In this document: in pieces, positions 1-9,100 of the stretch
Numbering within the stretch: position 1 is the first letter of the stretch
How the letters are laid out: each line of letters starts with the position of its first letter
NCBI RefSeq assembly: GCF_014851805.1
Contig: NZ_JACVAK010000001.1
Location: 1,780,872-1,844,871 of the forward strand
Direction of reading: 5' to 3'
From: Pseudoxanthomonas sp. PXM02
Lineage (GTDB): Bacteria > Pseudomonadota > Gammaproteobacteria > Xanthomonadales > Xanthomonadaceae
Length of the DNA stretch: 64,000 nucleotides
Translations under genes and position numbers: made by a program
Notes under the pieces: generated by a model
Told to the model about the DNA's origin: nothing
The model's input: only the letters and a program-made list of their open reading frames with translations
Database searches by the model: none

Positions 1-1
1 C

Positions 2-784
2 ACGCTGGCCACCGCGTTCAAGATCAAGGGCGTCAGCTATTCGATCTCCGCCGCCTGCGCGACCTCCGCACACTGCATCGGCGCCGCGGCGGACCTCATT
101 CGTGCAGGCCGCCAGGACATCGTGTTCGCCGGTGGCGGTGAGGAACTGCATTGGGCGCTGACAATGATGTTCGACGCGATGGGCGCCCTGTCGAGCAAGC
201 GCAACGACGATCCGACCCATGCCTCGCGCCCGTACGACGCCGATCGCGATGGCTTCGTTATCGCCGGCGGCGGTGGCATGTTGGTGCTGGAGGATTACGA
301 TCACGCAGTGAAGCGCGGCGCGCGCATCCATGCGGAACTGCTGGGCTACGGCGTGACGTCCGACGGCGCCGACATGGTCGCGCCCTCGGGTGAAGGCGCC
401 GTGCGCTGCATGCAGATGGCGCTGGAAGGCGTCACCGCGCCGCTGGACTACCTCAACACCCACGGCACCTCGACGCCGCTGGGCGACGTGATCGAGCTTG
501 AGGCCATCCGCAACGCGCTGGGCGACACGCTGCCGCCGATTTCGTCCACCAAGGCGCTGTCCGGCCATTCGCTAGGCGCGGCCAGCGTGCACGAGGCGAT
601 CTATTGCCTGCTGATGATGCGCGATGGCTTCATCGCCGGCTCGGCCAACATCGAGACGCTGGACGAGGGTGCGGCCGCGTTCCCCATCGTGCAGACGAGC
701 CGCGACGCGACGTTGAACACCGTCATGTCGAACAGCTTCGGTTTCGGCGGCACCAACGCCAGCCTGGTGTTCGGCAAGGTGTGA
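2..784 (+). CDS. fabB: Beta-ketoacyl-ACP synthase I, 3' part (FabB)
   Basis: Condensing enzyme of type II fatty acid synthesis; it extends acyl-ACP with malonyl-ACP in the cytosol. The gene enters from the left edge, so the start and N-terminal third are missing; the frame is open from base 2. The thiolase-fold catalytic set is visible: nucleophile Cys in [12 protein letters not shown] (codon 56-58), His in [11 protein letters not shown] (codon 461-463), and Lys and His in [12 protein letters not shown] (551-553 and 566-568). The Cys-His-His triad and the C-terminal [14 protein letters not shown] are typical of FabB/FabF; the CATSAHCIG form favours FabB. It ends seven bases from the convergent phosphodiesterase gene. 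fabA would be expected upstream, outside the window. Confidence 0.93.
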   Translation, partial: TLATAFKIKGVSYSISAACATSAHCIGAAADLIRAGRQDIVFAGGGEELHWALTMMFDAMGALSSKRNDDPTHASRPYDADRDGFVIAGGGGMLVLEDYDHAVKRGARIHAELLGYGVTSDGADMVAPSGEGAVRCMQMALEGVTAPLDYLNTHGTSTPLGDVIELEAIRNALGDTLPPISSTKALSGHSLGAASVHEAIYCLLMMRDGFIAGSANIETLDEGAAAFPIVQTSRDATLNTVMSNSFGFGGTNASLVFGKV

Positions 785-790
785 TGTAAC

Positions 791-1876
791 TCAGCGGGCG
801 TCGACCGCACGACGCCCCAACGCCGGATCGTCGGTGAAGAAGCCGCCGATCCCCAGCGCCAGATAGGCGCGGATCTCCGCAACGGATCCCGCCTCGCTGC
901 GCGTGCGTGGGTCCTCGCCTTCGCGCAGCGCTTTCGGCAGGAAATGATTCTCGGGCCGGAACGTGTAAGGCCAGACCTGCAGGCCAGCAGCGCGCGCGTC
1001 CGCCATCAGTGGCGTGGCGTCGCCGAACGTGCCGTCTTCCGCCACGGGCATCAGCAGGCGCGTCCACGGACCGATGATGTCGGCGTAGCCCGCGATGTCC
1101 TTCAGCCCGGCCGGCTTCATCAGGTCGGCATAACGGGTCGGCTTGCCTGCCGCCAGCGCATCACCGGGCTGCGCATCCGGCGACCCGAGCAGCTGCAGCA
1201 GGCGGATGTTCTTGTTGGGCGGTGCCAGATGATCGCGCAGCGCGCGCAGGTTGGCCTGCTCGAACGACTGGATGACGACCGGCGCCTCGCGCGTGTAGGC
1301 GTGCGCAGCGAGCGTCTTGAGTAAACGTTCCTCCATCGGCAGGCCGATGCGCTGGAAGTGGCTGGGGTGCTTGATCTCCGGGATCAGACCGATGGTGCGG
1401 CCGGTGCGCACGGTCTGCTCCGATGCCAGTTCGATCACTTCGTCCAGCGTCGCGATTTCGTAGCGTCCGTCGTGCGACGTGTCACGCAGCTCGGGCAGCC
1501 GCTCGCGTGCGCGCAACGTTTTCAGTTCGGTGAGGGTGAAGTCTTCGGTGAACCAGCCCTCGAATGTCTCGCCATCGATCACCTGGCTGCGCTTGCGCGC
1601 GGCGAACTCCGGCCGCTGCGCGACATCGGTGGTGCCGCCGATCTCGTTCTCGTGACGCGCCACCAGCACGCCGTCGCGGGTGGCGACCAGATCCGGCTCG
1701 ATGTAGTCGGCGCCGTCGGCGATCGCGCGCGCGTACGCAGCCAGCGTGTGCTCGGGCAGGTGCGCACTGGCGCCGCGATGGCCGATGACCAGCGGCGTGG
1801 TCGGCGCCTCGCCAGCCAAAGCGGACGGAACGGCCATCACGGCGATGAAGAAGGACAACAGGCGGCAGCAGGGCAT
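791..1876 (-). CDS. glpQ: Secreted glycerophosphodiester phosphodiesterase (GlpQ-type)
   Basis: Hydrolyses glycerophosphodiesters (deacylated phospholipids) to glycerol-3-phosphate and an alcohol, probably in the periplasm. The 361-aa product starts with a signal peptide (MPCCRLLSFFIAVMAVPSALA) and then has the GDPD signature HRGASAHLPEHTLAAY (catalytic His-Arg and metal-binding Glu-His) and YIEPDL (metal-binding Glu and Asp). The TIM-barrel continues through GWFTEDFTLTELKTL and IPEIKHPS to a C-terminal GGFFTDDPALG, as in complete members. The ATG at 1876 is preferred over the longer open frame to 1999 because it begins the signal peptide and has AGGA eight bases upstream. It is a single gene, convergent with fabB and divergent from the yjfI operon. 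Confidence 0.88.
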   Translation of the reverse strand: MPCCRLLSFFIAVMAVPSALAGEAPTTPLVIGHRGASAHLPEHTLAAYARAIADGADYIEPDLVATRDGVLVARHENEIGGTTDVAQRPEFAARKRSQVIDGETFEGWFTEDFTLTELKTLRARERLPELRDTSHDGRYEIATLDEVIELASEQTVRTGRTIGLIPEIKHPSHFQRIGLPMEERLLKTLAAHAYTREAPVVIQSFEQANLRALRDHLAPPNKNIRLLQLLGSPDAQPGDALAAGKPTRYADLMKPAGLKDIAGYADIIGPWTRLLMPVAEDGTFGDATPLMADARAAGLQVWPYTFRPENHFLPKALREGEDPRTRSEAGSVAEIRAYLALGIGGFFTDDPALGRRAVDAR

Positions 1877-1932
1877 CGACGGATCCTCATGTGGGCCAGC
1901 ATGCCATGGGCCGCGCACGCTCCGGAAAGCAC

Positions 1933-1956
1933 GAAGCCCGGCATCGACCGGGCTTC
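1933..1956. other. Perfect hairpin in the glpQ/yjfI divergent spacer
   Basis: GAAGCCCGG and CCGGGCTTC form a perfect 9-bp stem around a 6-base loop. There is no T-run on either side, and it sits between two divergent genes, so it is not an obvious terminator. It would fall in the 5' leader of glpQ if that gene is transcribed from above position 1956. Function unknown. Confidence 0.4.
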
Positions 1957-2077
1957 GCCGCAACGCGGGAGGAGAGAGGGACCTCGTTGCTGGCGCCATT
2001 GTCCGCGCAGCGTGTTACACGCAGGCGACAGCCGTCATCGACCCGTCACCCGACACCCGCCGGCGCCGCGCTGCCGC

Positions 2078-2106
2078 TTGACAACATTACATGTAAGCAA
2101 TAAGTT
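2078..2106 (+). promoter_or_regulatory. Candidate promoter with palindromic operator for the yjfI-telA operon
   Basis: TTGACA at 2078-2083 is a perfect -35 hexamer. A 17-base spacer leads to TAAGTT at 2101-2106, a poor -10. The spacer contains the perfect palindrome TTACATGTAA (2087-2096). If this promoter is used, the transcript would start at about the ATG at 2114, giving a leaderless mRNA; no Shine-Dalgarno is visible before that ATG. The assignment rests on consensus matching only. Confidence 0.45.
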
Positions 2107-2113
2107 CGATTTC

Positions 2114-2755
2114 ATGACAGCCTCCCGCCCCGCGATCAAGGCCTCCACGTTGCACGTCCGCAACTACCGCGAGCGCATGCGCGAGCAGGGCCTGGTCAAG
2201 AAGGACGTCTGGATCCGGCCCGAGTACGCCGAAGAGCTGGCGTCCATCGAGAAGTCGATGCGCGAGGCGGCCCGCGAGTCCGGCATCCCCTACCTGCCGA
2301 CGCAGTCCACCGAGGCCGGCTGGACGGTCGCCGCGATCCGGCACGCGCTGCAGCAGGCCAGCACCGTGCGCGACGGCCTGATCAGCCTGGAAACCATCGA
2401 GGGCGCCGAGCCCAGCCTGCACCTGGTGATGCACGAGTACGGCGACCTGTCGGTCTTCCTGGCCGTGGGCGGCGAGCAGATCCTGGTCGAGGCCTACCTG
2501 TGGCCGGTGGAAGACGTGGCCGATGTGGCGGCCTTCAACGCCCACGTGCTCAGCACGCATGTATTGCTGCCCCTCTCGACCATCGGCATGCAGCGCATCG
2601 GCGGCGTGGCCGGCTACACCATGTTCGGCGCGCTCGATACGCACTCCAGCCTGGCCAACGTGATGTTCGAGATCGAGACGCTGGCCGAGAACGTCATCAA
2701 CGCGACCGAAGCCTATCGACCGTTCCTGCGCACGGGCATCCGGAGGAAAGCCTGA
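2114..2755 (+). CDS. yjfI: YjfI family protein (DUF2170)
   Basis: 213-aa soluble protein of the DUF2170/YjfI family, whose biochemical role is unknown but which in enterobacteria is encoded directly before the PspA paralogue YjfJ. The N-terminal 50 residues are basic (RNYRERMREQGLVKKDVWIRPEYAEEL) and resemble a short DNA- or protein-binding segment. The rest is the mixed alpha/beta DUF2170 domain (GAEPSLHLVMHEYGDLSVFLAVGGEQI, then LPLSTIGMQRIGGVAGYTMFGAL). ATG 2114 is chosen because homologous sequence begins there; the open frame runs upstream without similarity. Its stop overlaps the next start by one base, so it is translationally coupled to the PspA-like gene. First gene of the operon. 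Confidence 0.82.
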   Translation: MTASRPAIKASTLHVRNYRERMREQGLVKKDVWIRPEYAEELASIEKSMREAARESGIPYLPTQSTEAGWTVAAIRHALQQASTVRDGLISLETIEGAEPSLHLVMHEYGDLSVFLAVGGEQILVEAYLWPVEDVADVAAFNAHVLSTHVLLPLSTIGMQRIGGVAGYTMFGALDTHSSLANVMFEIETLAENVINATEAYRPFLRTGIRRKA

Positions 2756-3414
2756 TGCCCGACACGCTGAAGACCCTGTTCAAGCGGATCCAGGAAGGCA
2801 TGGAAGGCCTGGCCGGCGCCGTGATGGGCGATCGCGCCGAACGCCTGCTGGATGAGGAGATCCGCAGCATCGACGACGCCCTGCACGGCGCGCGAGGCGA
2901 GCACGGAGCCGCGAAGGCACGCCGCATCGCCAATGAACAGCATCAGGCAGCGCTCGCGACCCGCATCGGCGAGATCGAGGCCAAAGTGGAAACCGCGTTG
3001 CGGCAGAACCGCGCCACGCAGGCTCGCACGGCGGCGGATGATGTTGTCCGCCTGCAGGCCGAGCGTGCCCAGCGGATGGAGGAAGGCCACGACCTGGCCA
3101 CGCAGGAGCGGCAGTTCGCGCACGTGGTCGAACAGCTAGAGGGACGTCTGCGCCGGCTCAAGCATCAGCTGGACATCCTGCGCGCTTCCAACAGCCTGCA
3201 GCGCGCACAGGCCACCGTCGCGCGTCGCCAGCCGGGCGACGCGCTGTACCCGGAACCCGCTTTCGCTTCCGCCGCACGGATGAAGCAACGCCGCACCTCA
3301 GCGCCGGAAAGCGGCACCACACAGCGCACGAACAAGAAAGACACCGTCGATCCTGCACAGGCCGTGCTGGACCGCGCGCGCAAGCGCATCACGTCATCCG
3401 CGCGCAAGCGCTGA
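2755..3414 (+). CDS. PspA/IM30 (YjfJ-like) membrane-associated coiled-coil protein
   Basis: 219-aa member of the PspA/IM30/Vipp1 (bacterial ESCRT-III-like) family, which binds and remodels stressed inner membranes from the cytosolic side. The N-terminus is an amphipathic helix (TLKTLFKRIQEGMEGLAGA). Residues 25-150 form the long helical hairpin of alternating charged and alanine residues, with AAKARRIANEQ and VVEQLEGRLRRLKHQLDILRA. The C-terminal 70 residues are basic and probably disordered. It starts on the last base of yjfI. The context (YjfI before, YqiJ and flotillin after) supports a membrane-integrity role rather than the classical PspF-controlled phage-shock response: no pspB/pspC or sigma-54 box is near. 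Confidence 0.85.
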   Translation: MPDTLKTLFKRIQEGMEGLAGAVMGDRAERLLDEEIRSIDDALHGARGEHGAAKARRIANEQHQAALATRIGEIEAKVETALRQNRATQARTAADDVVRLQAERAQRMEEGHDLATQERQFAHVVEQLEGRLRRLKHQLDILRASNSLQRAQATVARRQPGDALYPEPAFASAARMKQRRTSAPESGTTQRTNKKDTVDPAQAVLDRARKRITSSARKR

Positions 3415-3430
3415 ACCAGGGGGAGCCACG

Positions 3431-4066
3431 ATGATCGAGTTCCTGAATACCACCCTGACCTTCCCCACGCTGCTGTACAGCGTGCTGCTCGCGTTCTGCA
3501 CGGTGTATTGGCTGCTGGCTGCGACCGGGATCGTCGACTTCGACGCCGTCGACGGCTGGCTGGTCACCGACGGCGATGGCGCCGAACCCACCGCGATCGC
3601 CGGCATGCTCGCCAAGCTGGGCCTGTCCGGCGTGCCGCTGATGCTGGTGCTGACGGTGTTGGCCATCTTCGGCTGGCTGATCACTTACTTCGCACATCTG
3701 TGGCTGCTGCAGCACCTGCCCGACACCGTGCGCTGGATCACCGGCGCCGGCGTCCTGGTCGCCGCGCTGCTGCCCGGCATGCTGGTCACCTCGGTGCTGC
3801 TGCGCCCGCTGGCCAGCGTGATTGCTCGCCTGCGCCCGCCGGTCCTGCCATCGGTGCTGGGACGCGCCGGTGCGGTGATCTCGCCGCACGTGGACCACGC
3901 CGGCGGTCGTGCGCAGTTCGACGACGGTGGCGCCGGCTTGATTCTGCAGGTCCGCGCGTTGCCCGGCGAGCGCTTCGGCCGTGGCGACCGTGTCGTCCTG
4001 ATCGAACACCTCGAATCCGAAAACACCTATCGCGTCATTTCAGAAGCCGCCTTCCAGCAACAGTAA
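3431..4066 (+). CDS. yqiJ: YqiJ-like inner-membrane protein with C-terminal OB-fold region
   Basis: 211-aa integral membrane protein of the YqiJ/NfeD-related type. Hydrophobic segments lie near residues 10-32 (LPTLLYSVLLAFCTVYWLL-like), 72-95 (LMLVLTVLAIFGWLITYFAH) and 100-125. After about residue 135 a soluble domain follows (GRAGAVISPHVDHAGGRAQF, ALPGERFGRGDRVVLIEH), typical of the NfeD OB-fold that works with SPFH proteins. A GGGGAG Shine-Dalgarno precedes the ATG. The gene is immediately followed by the flotillin gene, the same pairing as E. coli yqiJ-yqiK. Confidence 0.82.
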   Translation: MIEFLNTTLTFPTLLYSVLLAFCTVYWLLAATGIVDFDAVDGWLVTDGDGAEPTAIAGMLAKLGLSGVPLMLVLTVLAIFGWLITYFAHLWLLQHLPDTVRWITGAGVLVAALLPGMLVTSVLLRPLASVIARLRPPVLPSVLGRAGAVISPHVDHAGGRAQFDDGGAGLILQVRALPGERFGRGDRVVLIEHLESENTYRVISEAAFQQQ

Positions 4067-4096
4067 GCCAGCACGTCGCCTACAAGGAGTTCCGCC

Positions 4097-6070
4097 ATGG
4101 ATATGTCCAACCTCATCCCCTTCCTCGTCATCCTCGGCATCGTGCTGGTGATGGCGTTCGGGTTCATCGGCATCTTCAAGGCCTTCTACAAGAAGGTCGA
4201 ACAGGGCACCGCCCTCATCGTCAACGACATGAGTTCGCACCCGAAGGTGCACTTCACCGGCGCGCTGATCATCCCGGTGCTGTACAAGGCCGAGCTGATG
4301 AAGATCAGCCTGATCACCCTGCAAGTAGACCGCCGCGGCAAGGAAGGCCTGGTCTGCAAGGACAACATGCGCGCCGACATCGCGGTGGCGTTCTACCTGC
4401 GTGTCAACGAGACGCCGGCCGACGTCCTGCGCGTGGCCAAGGCGATCGGCGCCGACCGCGCGTCCGACAAGCACGCCGTGGACGAACTGTTCAACGCCAA
4501 GTTCTCCGAGGCGCTGAAGACGGTGGGCAAGAAGTTCGACTTCACCGAGCTGTTCGACAAGCGCCAGGAATTCCGTGACGAGATCGTCGCCGTCATCGGC
4601 CAGGACCTCAACGGCTACGTGCTGGAAGACGTCGCCATCGACTACCTGGAGCAGACGCCCAAGCACCTGCTCGACCCCAGCAACATCCTGGACGCCGAAG
4701 GCATCCGCAAGATCACCGAGCTGACCGCGCGCCAGAACGTGCAGACCAACGAACTCGAGCAGAACGAGAAGCTGGCGATCACCAAGAAGAACACCGAAGC
4801 CCGCGAAGCCCTGCTCGCGCTGGAACGCCAGCAGGCGGAGGCCGAGGCTCGCCAGCAGCGCGAGGTCGAGACCGTGCGCGCCCGCGAAGCCGCCGAGACC
4901 GCCAAGGTGATCGAGGAGCAGCGCCAGGTGTCCGAGCGTGCGCGCCTGGAGACCGAAGAGCAGATCAAGATCCGCGAGCAGGAGCAGCTGCGCCAAGTAG
5001 AAGTGGCCGAGCAGAACCGTCGCCGCGCCGTCGCCATCGAGCTGGAGCGCGTCGCGCGCGCCGAGCAGCTGGAGCGCGTCAACACCAACAAGGAAGTGCA
5101 GATGCAGGAAGTCGACCGCGACAAGGTGGTCGAGCAGGGCCGCATGGAAGTGGCCAACGTCGTGCGCGAGCGCACCCAGATCGAGCAGACCGTCGCCGTG
5201 GCCGAGGAGAAGATCAAGGAGACCCGCGAGGTCGCCGAGGCCGACCGCGCCAAGCAGGTGACCATCCTGGCCGCCGAAGCCGCCGCGCAGGAAACCCTGG
5301 TCAAGGACGTCAAGGCCGCTGAAGCCGCCGAGCAGGCCGCGCGCCACCGCGCGATCGAACTGACCGTGCTGGCCGACGCCGAGCTGCAGGCCGCCGGCAA
5401 GCAGGCCGAAGCCAAGCGCGTGATGGCCGACGGCGTGCGCGCCGAAAGCGCTGCGCCCGGCCTGGCCGAAGCGCAGGTGCAGGAAGCCAATGCCGTGGCG
5501 ATGGAGAAGACCGGCCTGGCCGAAGCGCGCGTGCTGGAAGCCAAGGCGGATGCCACCTACAAGCAGGGCAACGCCGACGCCCGCGTGCTGACCGAGCGCC
5601 TGAGTGCGGAAGCCGACGGCGCGCAGAAGCTGGGCCAGGCCAACGCCAGCGCCACCCAGGCGATGGGCGATGCCGAAGCCAGCAACATCGCCAAGAAGAT
5701 GTCGGCCGAAGCCGAGGGCCTGACCTCGAAGTTCGACGCGATGGGCAAGATGAGCCCGGATGCGCGCAGCCACGAGGAGTTCCGCATGTTGCTGGAGACG
5801 CAGCTGCGCCAGCTGCTGGCGTCGATCGACGCAGGCAAGGCGATCTCGCGCGAGAACGCCGAGGTGCTGGCCAGCGCGCTGAAGAACGCCAACATCGAGC
5901 TGATCGGCGGCGACGGTGGCGTGTTCAACGCGCTGACCAAGGGCGTGTCGCTGGGCAAGGCGCTGGAAGGCATCGTCGGCGAAAGCCCGATCGCCGCGCA
6001 GCTGCTCGGTCGCCTGGCCGGCAACGGCCTGCCGCTTGCCGGGCGCCAGGCCGAAGCGACCGACGCCTGA
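4097..6070 (+). CDS. yqiK: Flotillin-family SPFH protein YqiK
   Basis: 657-aa inner-membrane scaffold protein of functional membrane microdomains. Residues 5-30 are one transmembrane segment (NLIPFLVILGIVLVMAFGF), followed by the SPFH/band 7 domain (about 30-205) and a very long Glu/Ala/Arg/Gln-rich coiled coil (about 210-520), then a shorter C-terminal helical part ending in LLGRLAGNGLPLAGRQ. Length and layout match flotillin/YqiK. The ATG at 4097 has AAGGAG nine bases upstream. The repetitive coiled-coil coding sequence produces a huge antisense open frame that is not a gene. It likely oligomerises with YqiJ and organises the PspA-like protein and ATPase of the same operon. Confidence 0.92.
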   Translation: MDMSNLIPFLVILGIVLVMAFGFIGIFKAFYKKVEQGTALIVNDMSSHPKVHFTGALIIPVLYKAELMKISLITLQVDRRGKEGLVCKDNMRADIAVAFYLRVNETPADVLRVAKAIGADRASDKHAVDELFNAKFSEALKTVGKKFDFTELFDKRQEFRDEIVAVIGQDLNGYVLEDVAIDYLEQTPKHLLDPSNILDAEGIRKITELTARQNVQTNELEQNEKLAITKKNTEAREALLALERQQAEAEARQQREVETVRAREAAETAKVIEEQRQVSERARLETEEQIKIREQEQLRQVEVAEQNRRRAVAIELERVARAEQLERVNTNKEVQMQEVDRDKVVEQGRMEVANVVRERTQIEQTVAVAEEKIKETREVAEADRAKQVTILAAEAAAQETLVKDVKAAEAAEQAARHRAIELTVLADAELQAAGKQAEAKRVMADGVRAESAAPGLAEAQVQEANAVAMEKTGLAEARVLEAKADATYKQGNADARVLTERLSAEADGAQKLGQANASATQAMGDAEASNIAKKMSAEAEGLTSKFDAMGKMSPDARSHEEFRMLLETQLRQLLASIDAGKAISRENAEVLASALKNANIELIGGDGGVFNALTKGVSLGKALEGIVGESPIAAQLLGRLAGNGLPLAGRQAEATDA

Positions 6071-6157
6071 CGCAACACGCCTGAGCCGGGCCGGCGGCGA
6101 ACGCCGTCGGCCCCGATTTCCGCATCGACCGCCCAGGACGGGCGAGGATGAGGTCCG

Positions 6158-9100
6158 ATGTCCTATACGCCTAAGTCCGAAGTTCCCACCACCGACACGC
6201 AGGTCGACCAGGCCGTCGCCCAGGGCGGCGCCTACGACGTGCTGCGCCGTCGCCTCGACGAGCAAGGCGCACGGCTGCGCACCGTCGTGGAGGCAATCAA
6301 CACGCGTCGCCTGCAGGAATTCGGCGACAGCCGGATGGAAGCCATCGGCCGGCTGCGCATCCGCACCGAGCACAACTCCGTCGGCCGCGACATCGTGCAG
6401 GTCGGCGACCTGCTGCTGTTCGGCTTCAACGTCTACATGGGCCTGAAGGCGACCACGTCGGTCGCCGACGTGTTCGGCATCTATCGGCTGGTGGAGGCGG
6501 GCGAGGGCTACGACGTGGCCCCGGTCGACATCGCCGCGAGCTTCCTCGCCGATGGTGCGTTCCAGCGCGACTTCAGCGAGCTGTACAGCTACTACAAGGA
6601 CGCACGCCTGCTGCAGCTGATCGTGCGCGACGGCCGCCTGCTGATGGCCTTCCAGATCGGCCTGAAGTCCACCGACGTGCGCGTATTCCGCTGGACCCTG
6701 ACGTCCGAGGGCGAGGTGAACTACCTCGACGCACGTGGCGAGCGCGACATCGTGCTGCCGCCGCCCTTCGATTTCGAATGGACGCGCGCCACCAAGGACA
6801 TGGAAGTCAGCGGCCGCCATCCGCACCTGAACATCCTCGACACGCTGTTCGTCGAGACCATCGGCGGCGACCTGACGCTGAAGGTGGAGAACAACACCGA
6901 GACAGGTGCCGGCGTGTACAGCGAGCCGGTCGAGGACCGCACGCAGTCGCTGGACGATGCGCAGATCGAGTTCGCACGCGTCGGTTCGCTGATCCTGCTG
7001 AAGGTGCTGCCGTACCGCGAGAGCGCCTGGCGCGGACTGGTCTACAACACCCAGACCGGCAAGGTCACGCGGCTGGACGCCATCGTGCAGGCCTGCATCC
7101 AGCTGCCCGAAGACCACGGCATCATCTTCCCCGGCGGTTACTACCTGCAGAACGGCGAGCACAAGGCGTTCGATGCCGCCGTGCAAGACATGCAGTACAA
7201 GCGCACGATCCGCTCGCCCAACGGCGAGGACGTGATGTACGTGTTCTACGAGCGCGAGACCGGCCAGGCCGCGCTGCTGGTCTACAACCTGGTGCAGCGC
7301 CGCCTGCAGCCGCCTGTGCTCGCGCACGGCTACGCGCGCCTGCACGACGGCCGCATGGTGCTGTTCCGCGCCGAGAACGACGACCCCACCCGCGTGCATT
7401 CGATGCAGGTGTGGCAGACGCCTTTCAGTTCGGACGAATTCGCGGCCACACGACCCGCCGGTACGTCGTTCATGGCCCGACTCGGCAATGCCGAGCTGGT
7501 GCGTGCGGTCTCCAACCTGTTCGACCTCGCCCGCGAGATTGAACGTCCCGACGTGTCCGCGCAGCGCTACCAGCTGCTGACGCATTGCACCCGCCGCCTG
7601 TTCGACCTGCACCACTGGATCGACGACACGCAGTGCGATGGACTGGCCACGCTGCTGCACGAGATCGCGGGTACCGGCGAATCGGTGCTGGACGAATACG
7701 AGAAGGTGCAGGAGATCCGGCGCCAGTCCGAGACCTCGATGGCGCAGGCGCAACGCGACCATCGTGCCCTGCTCGGCCGCCTGCAGCCGGAGGGCTGGAA
7801 CGGCATCGCCGAGTTCGTCGAAGCCCTCGGTGCCGTCTCGCGTCTGCGCGGCCACCTGCTGACGCTGCGCGACTACCGCTATATCGACACCGCCGCCATC
7901 GATGCGATGACGGCCGCGCTGCAGGAGGCGCACGAGCGCGTCGGCACCGCGACCGGCCAGTTCCTCGCCGGCGAGAAGGCGCTGGCGCCCTTCCAGCAGC
8001 GCCTCGTCGAACTCGACGCCCGCGCACAGAAAGCGGCGAGCGCCCGCGAACTGGCGGAAGCCATCGAGGCCATGCAGGGCATGGCCGGCGAGCTGGACAT
8101 GCTGTCCGAGCTGATGGCAACGCTGCGGGTCGACGACGCCACCCAGCGCACCCGCGTGGTCGATGCGTTGTCGGCCATCTACGCGAAACTCAACCAGACC
8201 CGTGCCCGCGCGACCCAGCGTCGCCGCGAACTCGGGTCGGCCGAGGCCGTGGCGCAGTTCGGCGCGCAGTTCACCCTGTTCGGCCAGGCGGTCAGCAACG
8301 CGCTGGCGATGGCGACCACGCCCGAGCGTGCGGACGAACAACTCTCGCGCCTGATGGTGCAGCTGGAGGAACTGGAGAGCCAGTTCGGCGAGCACGAACA
8401 GTTCCTCGGCGACATCCTGTCCAAGCGCGAGGAGATGCTGGAGGCGTTCGAGGCGCACAAGCAGGCACTGCTGGACGAACGCCAGCGCAAGGCGCAGTCG
8501 GTGCAGGAAGCGGCCAACCGCATCCTGGAAGGCCTCGGCCGTCGCACCGAACGCTTCACCTCACCGGACGAACTCAATGCCTTCTTCGCCGGCGACGCAC
8601 TGATCCTGAAGCTGCGCGAGCTGGCCGGTCGCCTGCGCGAGCTGAAGGACTCGGTGAAGGCGGACGACATCGAGGCGCGCATCAAGGGCGCACGCGACCA
8701 GGCCGTGCGCGGCCTGCGCGACCGCAGCGACCTGTTCGAGGACGCCGGCAACGTCATCCGGCTGGGGCCGCGCCACCGCTTCAGCGTCAATACGCAACCG
8801 CTGGACCTGACACTGATTCCGCGCGGCGACACGCTCGCCGTGCACCTGACCGGCACCGACTACCTGGAGCCGCTGCAGGAGCCTGCGCTGGACGCGTTGC
8901 GCGCGTACTGGGACGTTACCCTCGAGTCCGAGTCACCCACGCTGTACCGCGGCGAGTACCTCGCCTGCCGCCTGCTGCAGGACGCATTGGCCGGTGAGGG
9001 CGGACTGAGTGCGGAGCAACTGGATCATGCGCTGGCCGATCCGGAAGCCCTGGACAGGATCGTCCGCGACTACGCCGCACCGCGGTATCGCGAGGGCTAC

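Noticed and set aside
2114..4066. Classical PspF-controlled phage-shock operon
   Set aside because: No pspF, pspB or pspC is next to the PspA-like gene and no GG-N10-GC promoter lies before it; the neighbours are of the YjfI/YqiJ/YqiK type.
4040..8458. 1472-aa minus-strand open frame
   Set aside because: Antisense shadow of yqiK and the AAA ATPase gene; low-complexity His/Gln/Leu/Ala composition produced by GC-rich coiled-coil codons, with no domain.
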